This document shows positions 1 to 7,595 of a stretch of DNA of 64,000 nt, piece after piece. A model generated the notes under the pieces. That model did not search any database. It was not told where the DNA came from and saw only the letters and a list, made by a program, of their open reading frames with translations. The DNA comes from Dictyobacter aurantiacus. Its GTDB lineage: Bacteria > Chloroflexota > Ktedonobacteria > Ktedonobacterales > Ktedonobacteraceae. A program made the translations under genes and the position numbers. Within the stretch, counting starts at the first letter, position 1, and every line of letters begins with the position of its first letter. The DNA lies in assembly GCF_003967515.1 (NCBI RefSeq), contig NZ_BIFQ01000001.1, forward strand, positions 5,766,001 to 5,830,000, read 5' to 3'.

Positions 1-93
1 TTGAAACCGGCACCTGCCCACCTCCGGGTCCGAGAGGCTAGGTCCGGCAGGTTTTCCATTACCCTTAGGGATCAACAGGCTCTGGTGGCATAG
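1..93 (+). other. possible 3' end of a truncated reading frame
   Basis: A frame is open from base 1 for 30 codons and stops at TAG 91-93. It is rich in Arg, Ala and Gly and resembles no family I can name. It could be the tail of a gene that starts left of the window, or chance. The hairpin at 93-129 directly follows the stop, as would a terminator or a mobile-element end. Sequence beyond the left edge is needed to decide. Confidence 0.2.
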
Positions 94-129
94 CTGGCGT
101 TCTCCTCTGCATTTAGGAGGCGCGCCAGC
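93..129. repeat. two-part hairpin
   Basis: The outer arms GCTGGCG (93-99) and CGCCAGC (123-129) pair perfectly. Inner arms CTCCT (102-106) and AGGAG (115-119) add a second stem with an 8-nt loop. There is no T-run, so it is not a typical intrinsic terminator. It lies between the frame ending at 93 and the convergent methyltransferase gene. Confidence 0.4.
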
Positions 130-151
130 AGCACCTTGTTTGGGGAGCGCC

Positions 152-1027
152 TCAGGGATGCTGCCCGACGATGGCATAGAAGTTGACTCTGGTATGCATC
201 TGCTCATACTCACGCTGTGAATGCGCGATCGCTTCGTCGTAATCCTGCGGGCTGATATGGGCGAGCTGAGTAATGAATGAGCGCATGGCGCCTGCGATGG
301 CGTTCATATCGGTCAGATTCATCTGTCCCAGGCGCCCTCCCCATTTCCCGACCGGGATGTCGATCACTCGTCCCTGGCAGTAGCGCGCGCCCGCGTGGGT
401 CAGGAGCCCGACCAGGTTGCGTGAAATCGTGGGATCGATGCCGCGTTGCTTGCAGGCTAGCAATGCCCATTGATACAGCTGCGCCATGGCCGGGCCGGCG
501 GGCAGCATCTCAAGGTCGACCTCCACCAGTTCGATCCAGCCGCCGGGTTTCGTCACGCGCACCAGCTCGTGCAGCAGCAGCGGCCACTGCGCGGCCGGCA
601 AGGCCACGGTCAGCAGGCGCTGATGGACATAATCAAAGCTGGCTGTGGGAAAGGGCAGGCCCTCCATGACGTTGCCCTGCACAAACGAGCAGTTAGCGGG
701 AAAGGCGACCTTGTGTCCCGTGTCCTGACCCGGCACTTGCAGGTCCAGCCCGCAGACCTGGGCCTGTGGAAATTCGGCGGCCATCTCCTGCGCCCAGCGT
801 CCCGTGCCGCAGGCCACATCCAGGATGCTCTTCGGCTGCTGCAGCGGCGCGAGATGGTTGCTCCGCATCGCGTAGCGCAGCATATAGTGTTGAAAGTCTA
901 ATCGATTGACCTCGCCCAGGTCCTTGGGCAATAAATAAGGGACATTGGCGATAATGCGCCGACCGTCAACGATCTGCTCATCCAGGTCTAATGACCGGGG
1001 AGAGATCTGGTGGGGATTGTCTTGCAC
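152..1027 (-). CDS. class I SAM-dependent methyltransferase
   Basis: A 291-aa cytoplasmic protein with a Rossmann-type methyltransferase fold. Motif I, LDVACGTGRWA, spans about residues 69-79 and binds S-adenosylmethionine. The acidic end of strand beta-2 follows at GLDL (about 93-96), and a VTKPGGWIELVEVD segment marks the post-motif III region. The substrate cannot be told from sequence. It is a Methyltransf_25/11-type enzyme, one of four such genes in the window. The start is GTG at 1027, preceded by GAAGG about 8 nt upstream. It stands alone, with the hairpin-rich region upstream of it. Confidence 0.85.
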   Translation of the reverse strand: MQDNPHQISPRSLDLDEQIVDGRRIIANVPYLLPKDLGEVNRLDFQHYMLRYAMRSNHLAPLQQPKSILDVACGTGRWAQEMAAEFPQAQVCGLDLQVPGQDTGHKVAFPANCSFVQGNVMEGLPFPTASFDYVHQRLLTVALPAAQWPLLLHELVRVTKPGGWIELVEVDLEMLPAGPAMAQLYQWALLACKQRGIDPTISRNLVGLLTHAGARYCQGRVIDIPVGKWGGRLGQMNLTDMNAIAGAMRSFITQLAHISPQDYDEAIAHSQREYEQMHTRVNFYAIVGQHP

Positions 1028-1160
1028 AACGATACCTTCTTTTTTGTATATTGATCACCTTTTACCTTTTTATTGTAGTCACTCATCTTTGTTAGGTCAA
1101 TGATATATGTAACTCCTTGCAGTATATGTCACAAATTTTACGCCATTTTCATATCTCGCT

Positions 1161-1320
1161 GAGAATGTGTCTGACTCTCGTCACTCTGGGGGCACATGAG
1201 TGCTCCCGCACGCGCGTCCGCTGCGCAGCCGCATTGGTTTGGTATGGTGGTGCAGCAGGGGCGCTTTCGCGCCCCTGCTGCACCACCATACTATGGACTC
1301 GTGAGCACCGCCGGTGCGGA
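1161..1320. repeat. hairpin unit A (23-bp perfect stem)
   Basis: A conserved leader (1161-1240) with GAGAATGTGTCTGAC, GGGGCACATGAGTGC and CGCACGCGCGTCCGC is followed by a perfect 23-bp stem. The arms are 1242-1264 and 1269-1291 and the loop is TTTC. A small GCACC/GGTGC stem follows. Unit B repeats all parts, and unit C repeats them in inverse orientation. Confidence 0.85.
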
Positions 1321-1368
1321 AACTCAGCCGGGCTGCAGGCGATGATCATGAGAATCAGGCACTCTCTG

Positions 1369-1466
1369 AGCTCGACTTTGTACAAAAGTAGCAAAATAAG
1401 CTCCCAGAATACGATGATCCAGATTCTTCCTTAGCCCAAAGAATGAAAAATGTACAAAGTCGAGCT
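1369..1466. repeat. 16-bp inverted repeat between hairpin units
   Basis: AGCTCGACTTTGTACA at 1369-1384 is exactly inverted at 1451-1466. The 66 bp between the arms are AT-richer than the flanks and show no coding signal. The right arm touches the leader of hairpin unit B. Confidence 0.7.
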
Positions 1467-1626
1467 GAGAATGTGTCTGACTCTCGTCACCATAGGGGCA
1501 CATGAGTGCCCCCGCACGCGCGTCCGCATTGGTTTGGTATGTTGGTGCATCGGGTGCGCATCCGCGCACCCGATGCACCAACATACAATGGAATCCTGAG
1601 CACCAGCGGTGCTCAACAGTCCATGG
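1466..1626. repeat. hairpin unit B (23-bp perfect stem)
   Basis: The leader is nearly identical to that of unit A. The stem arms are 1537-1559 and 1564-1586 with an ATCC loop, again perfectly paired. Its arm differs from unit A at four positions, each compensated in the other arm. A 7-bp stem GAGCACC/GGTGCTC lies just downstream. Confidence 0.85.
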
Positions 1627-1756
1627 TGTGTTGGTGCAGTGCGTGCGCATCCGCGCACGCACTGCACCAACACAAAAACAAGCGCGGCCGCGCAGCGGAC
1701 GCGCGTGCGGGGGTTTTCACGTGCCCTCAGGGTGAGAGGAGGTAAGACACATTCTG
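1627..1756. repeat. hairpin unit C, inverted (22-bp perfect stem)
   Basis: The stem arms are 1627-1648 and 1653-1674 with an ATCC loop, perfectly paired. Its leader (about 1690-1756) reads on the minus strand and matches the leaders of units A and B, including CGCACGCGCGTCCGC. Units B and C therefore face each other across a 40-bp spacer. Confidence 0.8.
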
Positions 1757-1865
1757 AAAATAGGAACAGGTTCGGAGGAATTATATTGAAAGCACAGGAT
1801 AGCAAAACATATAATGATCAATGGATTTGGTGGCCTTAGCTGGCCAGAAGAAAGGATTTTTCTTC

Positions 1866-2828
1866 ATGGATATTGCTGAAGTTTCTTTTGCGTCCCCGTA
1901 TTTTCAGCTTGAGCAGGTGGCGGAGGGGGTATATGCCGCGATTGTGCGCGGCGGCACGGGTGCGTGGGGCAACGCGGGCATCGTCGATCTGGGCGACGAG
2001 ACGCTGGTATTCGATACCTTTTTCACGCCTCCGGCGGCACAGAGCCTGCGCGAGGCCGCCGAGACCCTGACCGGTCGATCTCCCGCCTATGTGATCAACA
2101 GCCACTTTCATGCCGATCATGTCTTCGGCAACCAGGTCTTTGATGACGCTATCATCGTGTCCACCACCAGAACGTACGAGCTCATGAGCGAGCAACTCCC
2201 CGCCATGCTCGAAGAGGTCCGCGTGCATCCACCTTCCCAGGAAGAAGTGGTCGGGGATAGGCAGGACCCGCGCCTGCGGCGCGATCGGGCCATGCTGGCC
2301 GCTGACTACCGGGCCATGGAGGTCGCGCTGCCAACGCTTCGACTACGGTTGCCGGATCTCACCTTTGAGCGGCGCCTGGTCTTTCATGGTGCCCGCTATA
2401 CGGCGGAACTGCTCACCTTTGGCGGCGGACATACCCCGAGCGATGCCATTCTGTACCTGCCATCGATCGCCACCGCCTTCACCGCTGATATCGTGCAGGT
2501 CGATTTTCATCCCTCCACCAATATCGCCAATCCCGACGAATGGCTCACCATCCTTGAGCAAGTGGACAAACTCGGGCTGCAACACGTGATTCCTGGACAT
2601 GGTCCGGTGGGGAGGGGCGAGCATGTCAGGATCATGCGGCAGTATCTGGTTGATCTGCGCCAGCTAGTCACGCAGGCCCGGCTGGATAGCCCGACAACTG
2701 ATTATCTCAGTACCATCCAGGAGCCAGAAAAGTACCGTACCTGGTCCGCTGCGCCCTTCTTTCCGCAGAATCTTTCCAACATGGATCGATGGTATGCTCA
2801 CAGGCAAGAGCGGGGTAAGGCTGAATAA
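1866..2828 (+). CDS. MBL-fold metallo-hydrolase
   Basis: A 320-aa protein of the metallo-beta-lactamase superfamily. The metal-binding motif HFHADH is at residues 80-85, a third-ligand type GGGHTPSD at about 185-192, and PGHG near 250. The layout is that of SoxH/glyoxalase-II-like hydrolases that use two metal ions to cleave esters, thioesters or related substrates. No signal peptide is seen, so it is probably cytoplasmic. An in-frame ATG lies 45 bp upstream, but ATG 1866 has GAAAGGA about 10 nt upstream and starts where family similarity starts. A hairpin overlaps the stop codon. Confidence 0.85.
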   Translation: MDIAEVSFASPYFQLEQVAEGVYAAIVRGGTGAWGNAGIVDLGDETLVFDTFFTPPAAQSLREAAETLTGRSPAYVINSHFHADHVFGNQVFDDAIIVSTTRTYELMSEQLPAMLEEVRVHPPSQEEVVGDRQDPRLRRDRAMLAADYRAMEVALPTLRLRLPDLTFERRLVFHGARYTAELLTFGGGHTPSDAILYLPSIATAFTADIVQVDFHPSTNIANPDEWLTILEQVDKLGLQHVIPGHGPVGRGEHVRIMRQYLVDLRQLVTQARLDSPTTDYLSTIQEPEKYRTWSAAPFFPQNLSNMDRWYAHRQERGKAE

Positions 2829-2845
2829 TCGACCTTACCCCGCTC
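2808..2845 (+). terminator. hairpin overlapping the MBL stop codon
   Basis: The 13-bp arms GAGCGGGGTAAGG (2808-2820) and CCTTACCCCGCTC (2833-2845) pair perfectly. The TAA stop lies in the 12-nt loop. No T-run follows, so termination is only inferred. Convergent transcription from the next gene may also meet it. Confidence 0.5.
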
Positions 2846-2877
2846 AGAGCGCTACACCTTCTTCAGCGCAGCCTGCT

Positions 2878-3259
2878 CTACTGAACAGGATTTGATGCCG
2901 TTAATGTGTTCGGTGTTGCCCGGGCGGTTATCGTGTGCAAGCGTATGAGCAGAATGGCTTCAGTGATGATCAGGAGCAGGATCACCGCCACATGAGGGGC
3001 GCGCAAGAAGTAGAGGACCAGAGCCAGCAGCAGGGCTCCCAGCACATTGCTGATATAGCCGAGCGCGAAGAAGCTGCCGCGCGGCGTACTAGTAACGACC
3101 AGGTAGTTGATACATGCGAGCAGGATAAGGGAGAAGCCACCGCTGGCGAACCATAGAGCATTGAGGGTCAAGGCACCATAGATCAGTGGGGGTCAGCGCC
3201 ATATGGATGATGCCCGCGAGTAACACAATGGCAGCGATGATAAGGATGGCTTTCTTCAT
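2878..3259 (-). pseudogene. small multi-TM membrane protein, frameshifted
   Basis: Starting at ATG 3259 (AAAGG about 8 nt upstream), the frame reads a hydrophobic segment MKKAILIIAAIVLLAG and continues to MALTP. It then meets a run of five G on the plus strand (3188-3192). In the next frame the sequence goes on sensibly as PLIYGALTLNALWF and runs to 2878, giving four hydrophobic segments. Dropping one base from the run gives a continuous protein of about 126 aa. This is either a real frameshift mutation or a homopolymer sequencing error. The family is not recognised. A palindrome shared with the upstream TetR gene suggests co-regulation. Confidence 0.6.
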
Positions 3260-3290
3260 GATGCACCTTTCTTCATGGCTTTCCTGACTT

Positions 3291-3314
3291 AAAACATACG
3301 ATTGCGTATGTTTT
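3291..3314. promoter_or_regulatory. TetR-type operator O1
   Basis: The 10-bp arms AAAACATACG and CGTATGTTTT flank 4 bp. The core is the same as in O2 at 3894-3915, with the same 4-bp spacing. It lies upstream of the frameshifted membrane gene. Confidence 0.75.
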
Positions 3315-3333
3315 AAAACTAAAAAAAATGTGT

Positions 3334-3876
3334 TTATTCACCAGCTACATTCAATGCCAACAAGAGCCGCTGGATCTCGGCAAAGGTGGCGGGTACATTC
3401 TCATTTCTCTGGCTCCAATCGATCCAACCGAGATAGACAAAGTAGCACAGGCGGGCAATCTGGCTGGCCTGCGTAAAGGGTTTGCCTATATCACAGAGGA
3501 GCCTGGTGATGTAGGCCATACGCACCTGCTCGACGGCGGCAACACGGCGGGCCACCGCCACATCGATGTTGGCCCAATGATGGATGGCCGCTTCCAGGCT
3601 CTTATCGGCCGAGAAGCTCACCTCGAATAGACGCTGGAAGCGCTCATGTGGAGAAGCGATCTTCTCCAGCGCATCGATGGCGTTGTGTGTGGTGCCGACC
3701 TCCCAGGCTAGCAGCAACGCGTCGAGGAACTGCGCTCGATTGGGCCAGTAATGATAGAAGCTGCCCTTGCTGATATGCAGCTCTTTCGCCAGTGCCTCAA
3801 TTTTTACGCTGTCGATGCCCGCAGTCGCCAGGACGCGCAGGCCCGCCTGTATCCAATCATCCCTCGTCAGTTGCAT
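3334..3876 (-). CDS. TetR/AcrR-family transcriptional regulator
   Basis: A 180-aa one-component repressor. The N-terminal helix-turn-helix spans about residues 8-55 and includes KIEALAKELHISKGSFYHYW, the classic TetR recognition helix. The rest is a helical ligand domain. The start is ATG 3876. It is transcribed ahead of the small membrane gene on the same strand. Matching palindromes stand before both genes (3894-3915 and 3291-3314), so autoregulation plus control of the membrane gene is inferred. The inducer is unknown. Confidence 0.88.
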   Translation of the reverse strand: MQLTRDDWIQAGLRVLATAGIDSVKIEALAKELHISKGSFYHYWPNRAQFLDALLLAWEVGTTHNAIDALEKIASPHERFQRLFEVSFSADKSLEAAIHHWANIDVAVARRVAAVEQVRMAYITRLLCDIGKPFTQASQIARLCYFVYLGWIDWSQRNENVPATFAEIQRLLLALNVAGE

Positions 3877-3893
3877 AAATGTATTCCTTCATC

Positions 3894-3915
3894 AAACATA
3901 CGTATGCGTATGTTT
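3894..3915. promoter_or_regulatory. TetR-type operator O2
   Basis: The 9-bp arms AAACATACG and CGTATGTTT flank TATG. The site lies just downstream of the expected start point of the tetR promoter at 3924-3952, a usual place for a repressor. Confidence 0.8.
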
Positions 3916-3923
3916 TCATATAG

Positions 3924-3952
3924 AATCTACCGTTTCAAACTCTTTTTGTCAA
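3924..3952 (-). promoter_or_regulatory. promoter of the TetR gene
   Basis: On the minus strand TTGACA (3952-3947), a 17-bp spacer and TAGATT (3929-3924) form a sigma-70-type promoter. The predicted start near 3917 borders operator O2. Confidence 0.6.
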
Positions 3953-4034
3953 GGGCTGTTCTGCTGTCAACCAGGACTTCACGAAAGTGAATGCAACCAG
4001 GTAATTGTCGCACCAGCATGTAGTATCGTCCCGC

Positions 4035-4856
4035 TTAGATGGATTTGTGACCGGCTGTAATAAAGTAGGTCATGGCATGGAAGAAGCGTCCTGTGCGCAT
4101 AGACTCTTCCATGTAGGTGATCCACTTGCTAGCCTCTTCCTCGCTGACCACTTCGTGCTGCCGGGCCAGGCGCATACCTTCGATGAAGCGCGCCAGCGGC
4201 TGGATGGTCTGGTAGTCGGTCGTGATCCAGGTCAGCGGTTCGACCACGATATCGCGCAGGCCGTGCTGTTGGAAGAGCGCGTACTGGCGATGGGCGATAT
4301 CTGGCTGACGGATGCCGGAGCTACGAAAGTGGAAGAAGCGGCGCGTGACCTCTGGATACGGCGTGTCGAGCACATGGGTCTCGTGATCGGGATCCACAAT
4401 GACCAGACGGCCGCCGGGCCGGATAACGCGAATCAGCTCGGAGAGTGCGAGTTCTGGCTGTGGTAGATGCTGGAAGGTTTTATCGGAATAGCAGCGATCG
4501 AAGGTGTTGTCGGCAAAGGGGAGTTGGTGGAGATCCCCTTGCATGAAGTTGATGGGCAGGGATAATTCTCCTGTTCGGAGTTTCGCGTTGTCGAGCATGG
4601 TCTGGCTAAAGTCGAGGCCAGTCACCTGACCGCCAGGGCCGGTGAGCCGGGCCAGCGCGCGCGTATCCTCACCAGTCCCGCAGCCAGCATCCAGAATCCG
4701 CTGTCCGGGCGTAATCTCCAACAACTGGCGTGCGCGCTGCTTGTATGCTTTGACGAAGGGTGCTTCGTGCTGGAAGTCCATGCAGCGCACGTACTCCTGC
4801 GGGGCCTCGGCCCGATCTACATTGGTAAACTCGCTTTGTGGACGCTGCTCATCCAT
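4035..4856 (-). CDS. class I SAM-dependent methyltransferase
   Basis: A 273-aa cytoplasmic methyltransferase. Motif I ILDAGCGTGEDTRALA is at about residues 54-69, followed by a GLDFSQTML acidic-loop segment and VIRPGGRLVIVDPD as the post-III strand. This is the UbiE/Methyltransf_11 pattern. The acceptor substrate is unknown. The start ATG 4856 has GGAAAAGAG just upstream. It is divergent from the hydrolase fusion gene at 5106, and the 249-bp gap carries a promoter with two operators for that gene. Confidence 0.85.
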   Translation of the reverse strand: MDEQRPQSEFTNVDRAEAPQEYVRCMDFQHEAPFVKAYKQRARQLLEITPGQRILDAGCGTGEDTRALARLTGPGGQVTGLDFSQTMLDNAKLRTGELSLPINFMQGDLHQLPFADNTFDRCYSDKTFQHLPQPELALSELIRVIRPGGRLVIVDPDHETHVLDTPYPEVTRRFFHFRSSGIRQPDIAHRQYALFQQHGLRDIVVEPLTWITTDYQTIQPLARFIEGMRLARQHEVVSEEEASKWITYMEESMRTGRFFHAMTYFITAGHKSI

Positions 4857-4990
4857 CTCTTTTCCTTTTGTCCTTGCTCTTGTATGGCCCGCACCTCATT
4901 GCTGACCGACGATATTGTTATATGTAGCCTCTTTATTTTGATATACCATCTAACCGAGAAAAGAACAAGTATGCTCCTCTCCCAAGGACC

Positions 4991-5020
4991 TTGACAAAAT
5001 TAGGGTTATTAACCTAAAAT
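4991..5020 (+). promoter_or_regulatory. promoter of the hydrolase fusion gene
   Basis: TTGACA (4991-4996), an 18-bp spacer and TAAAAT (5015-5020). A palindromic operator fills the spacer, and a second copy lies just downstream of the predicted start. Confidence 0.65.
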
Positions 5021-5049
5021 TAGAGCAGTAATTAGGGTAAATAACCTAA
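5000..5049. promoter_or_regulatory. pair of identical-type operators
   Basis: TTAGGGTTATTAACCTAA (5000-5017) and TTAGGGTAAATAACCTAA (5032-5049) share the arms TTAGG and CCTAA. Their centres are 32 bp apart, about three helical turns. The cognate regulator is not adjacent or not evident; the TetR at 3334 has a different site. Confidence 0.7.
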
Positions 5050-5105
5050 TATGTGGCGGTGATGGTACGTAGGGTCAACATTATTGAGGGAAAGGAATAT
5101 GCATC

Positions 5106-6863
5106 ATGAATTCTATACATCTAACAAAGCCGGCTGGCGATCCTGATTGGCGGCTGGAGGAGGCGCCGACGCGGCCCGCGTGTATGCCGGAGGAGGGCGA
5201 GCTGACCGTTTATGAGACGGAGAATGGCGTTCGCTTTGTGCGCACGCTCGAGGAGCGCTTCACCGATCTACCAGACTTTCCGTTCGAGCCTCGCTATGCC
5301 ATGGTTGAGGGTCTGCGCATGCACTATGTCGATGAGGGGCCGAGGGACGCCGAGGTCATACTGCTGCTGCACGGGCAGCCCAGCTGGTCGTATCTCTATC
5401 GCAAGATGATCCCGCCTATCGTGGCCGCCAGCTATCGCGTGATCGCCGTCGATCACATCGGGATGGGGCGCTCGGATAAGCCGTTGGACCTCAGCTTCCA
5501 TACCTTTGAGAAGCATGTACAACGACTCAAGACCTTTATCGCCCTGCTCGACCTGGAGGAGATCACGCTGTTCTGCCAGGACTGGGGTAGCCTGATCGGT
5601 CTGCGTGTGGCCGGCGATCAGCCGGAATGCTTTGCCCGCATTATTGTAGCCAATGGAACCTTGCCTGTGATCCCACAGGGGATGAATCCCTTTGGCGTGC
5701 CCAATCCGGTGCAGGTCAACTGTGATCTGGGCGACTTCTCGCGGCCAGCCGATCTCTCACCCGCCAGCTGGCAGACCTTCTTCCAGCGCTGGATCATTTA
5801 TGCGCTGACCGCTCCCAACTTCACGCCGAGCCAGGTCATCTCCTCCATGGCGCAGCATACGCTGAGCGACGCGGAGAAGGCCGCCTATGACGCGCCCTAT
5901 CCGAGTATCAGCTACAAGGCGGCGGTGCGCACCTTCCCCTCGATGGTGGCGGCGATCGAGGAACAGAACGTCCCCGCCTGGCAGGCGCTGGGAGAGTACC
6001 GGAAGCCGTTCCTGTTCCTGGCCGGTGAGCACGACCACAATATGGGCTCGACCATGAATCAGCAGCGCATGACCAGTCATATTCCCGGAGCCCAGGGCCA
6101 GCCGCACGAGCGCTTCGAGGCGGGCGGCCACTTCATCCAGGAGGACATCGGTCCCGTGCTGGCCGACCGCGTGGTGAACTTTATGCGCGCCAATCCTCTG
6201 CCGCAGCAGGCCGAGGAGTCCGCTGAGCCGCAGCTGAAGATGCATGGGCAGATGCACGGCGCGCGCTACGGCGAGGTTCTGCTGGTCAGCCCCCACCTGA
6301 GCCACGTGGAGGCCACGGTCTACAACACGCTGGGTCTCAACGACTGTCCCGACGAACTGTGGCGGCAACTGGATCCCGAGGCGATCAAAAAGGAGCACAA
6401 AGCCCGCTTTGTCATCCTCAATGGTCCGCGCTACTTCTTGATGGACCAGATCGGCAGCGCCGACGTCAGCCAGGAGCACACCACCTTTGGCGGCCTGCAG
6501 ATGCGGCGCATGGCCATCGTACGCATCCCGCTCGCCAGTGCCGTGCGGGGAGGACTCAAGCAGAAGCCGTACACCGAGAACACTGTCGCGCGCACCACTG
6601 ACTATGTGTACAACAGAGGTCGCGAGGTCTATGAACTGGTAACTCCCGATGGCACAACCTACATCATGCAAAGCTACTCCCTCAAAGTCGATCCCACTTT
6701 GAAGGAAGAGGATCTCAAAACGCTGGGAGACCGACTAAAGCTGCCCGCTGGCTGGCAGTATCGCGTGCGTCGGCTCGACCACGAATACATCCTGCCCATC
6801 CGCGGCCAGGCCTACGTCATCCAGGACGACCTGCAAAACTCCTACCAGCGTGTCTCATCATAA
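5106..6863 (+). CDS. haloalkane-dehalogenase-like alpha/beta hydrolase fused to a C-terminal domain
   Basis: A 585-aa protein. Residues 60-365 form an alpha/beta hydrolase: the oxyanion segment LLHGQPSWSYLYR (88-99), nucleophile Asp159 in CQDWGS, a halide-site-type Trp160 and catalytic His342 in AGGHFIQED. An Asp nucleophile followed by Trp is typical of haloalkane dehalogenases, which are usually about 300 aa. Residues 375-585 are an extra domain with VYNTLGLNDCP, ILNGPRYFLMD and VIQDDLQNSYQ. As I recall it, this matches a free-standing, often secreted, uncharacterised family. No signal peptide is seen. Start ATG 5106 has AAAGGA 9 nt upstream. The 3' end overlaps the convergent methyltransferase by 6 bp. 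Confidence 0.8.
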   Translation: MNSIHLTKPAGDPDWRLEEAPTRPACMPEEGELTVYETENGVRFVRTLEERFTDLPDFPFEPRYAMVEGLRMHYVDEGPRDAEVILLLHGQPSWSYLYRKMIPPIVAASYRVIAVDHIGMGRSDKPLDLSFHTFEKHVQRLKTFIALLDLEEITLFCQDWGSLIGLRVAGDQPECFARIIVANGTLPVIPQGMNPFGVPNPVQVNCDLGDFSRPADLSPASWQTFFQRWIIYALTAPNFTPSQVISSMAQHTLSDAEKAAYDAPYPSISYKAAVRTFPSMVAAIEEQNVPAWQALGEYRKPFLFLAGEHDHNMGSTMNQQRMTSHIPGAQGQPHERFEAGGHFIQEDIGPVLADRVVNFMRANPLPQQAEESAEPQLKMHGQMHGARYGEVLLVSPHLSHVEATVYNTLGLNDCPDELWRQLDPEAIKKEHKARFVILNGPRYFLMDQIGSADVSQEHTTFGGLQMRRMAIVRIPLASAVRGGLKQKPYTENTVARTTDYVYNRGREVYELVTPDGTTYIMQSYSLKVDPTLKEEDLKTLGDRLKLPAGWQYRVRRLDHEYILPIRGQAYVIQDDLQNSYQRVSS

Positions 6864-7586
6864 CGGCTGTTTGATGGCGTAGATGATGATGTAGCCGGGG
6901 ACGGATGCGTAGCGCTCGGCGTGGTGGCGCTCGGCGACCGCTTGATCTAGCCGGGGTTCGATGATGCGCTGGAGGGCGCAGCCAGCATTGATGACGCTGT
7001 TGAGATAGGTGCTGAGCGGGCGATGGATGAAGTAGCCTCCATGGGTCTGTGGGACGGCTCGCTGGCGGAAGTAGTCGCGCACCTCGACGTAGCTCTTCTC
7101 CTTCCATGCCACTCCCGGTTCTTCAAAGCAGGGATGCAGGAGGGAGAAGATCAGTCCACCCCCATCACGCAGGGCTGCCACGCAGTTTTTGAGCGCGGAC
7201 TCGTAGTCGGGGATGTCCATCAGGACCATGTTGGCGATCACAAAGTCGAAGCTGTGCGTGGGGATCCAGGTGGAGAGGTCGGCCTGGATGTAGTGGATGC
7301 CAAGCTGCTCGCTCTGTTCGCGGCGCCGGGCGTAGGTGTAGAACTTCTCCACCGGTTCAACGCCTGTCACGCTGGCGCCAGCCCTGGCGAGAAGTCGGCA
7401 GAGATAGCCCTGGCCACAGCCGGCGTCCAGGATGGTCCTGCCCCGCACATCGCCCAGCAGCTCGAAGATGGCTGGATTCAAAAGGTGCTGGCGCGTCAGG
7501 TCTCCCTCGTCGCCGAAGCCTTCGATCAGTTCTTGTGGATAGCTTGCGTAGGCATCGATGATGTCGGTGTTGGTCAACTCATCCAT
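6858..7586 (-). CDS. class I SAM-dependent methyltransferase
   Basis: A 242-aa protein with motif I TILDAGCGQGYLCRLLA at about residues 51-67, then VTGVEPVEKFYTYA as the SAM-ribose segment, and a GGGLIFSLLHPCFE strand. It is a Methyltransf_11/25-type enzyme with unknown acceptor. The start ATG 7586 is preceded by AGGAGAGATTC. It follows the XRE regulator gene with only a 9-bp gap and is very likely co-transcribed with it. Its 3' end overlaps the fusion hydrolase gene tail to tail. Confidence 0.85.
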   Translation of the reverse strand: MDELTNTDIIDAYASYPQELIEGFGDEGDLTRQHLLNPAIFELLGDVRGRTILDAGCGQGYLCRLLARAGASVTGVEPVEKFYTYARRREQSEQLGIHYIQADLSTWIPTHSFDFVIANMVLMDIPDYESALKNCVAALRDGGGLIFSLLHPCFEEPGVAWKEKSYVEVRDYFRQRAVPQTHGGYFIHRPLSTYLNSVINAGCALQRIIEPRLDQAVAERHHAERYASVPGYIIIYAIKQPL

Positions 7587-7595
7587 GAATCTCTC

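Larger units (their letters stand above)
1028..1865. other. 838-bp intergenic region with long hairpins
   Basis: No convincing gene lies here. Open frames over the region exist on both strands only because the repeats lack stops. It holds three related long hairpin units (1161-1320, 1466-1626 and an inverted one at 1627-1756). It also holds a 16-bp inverted repeat with arms at 1369-1384 and 1451-1466. Confidence 0.7.

Noticed and set aside
1..151. TnpB-type transposon end with guide RNA
   Set aside because: A stop codon followed by a hairpin fits loosely, but no transposase motif is visible in the 30 codons available.
1324..1839. Several open frames of 76-124 aa over the hairpin region
   Set aside because: They read through inverted repeats in multiple frames and strands; repeats without stops explain them.
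5757..6671. 304-aa open frame antisense to the dehalogenase fusion
   Set aside because: It is the high-GC mirror of a well-supported gene, lacks a ribosome site and resembles no family.
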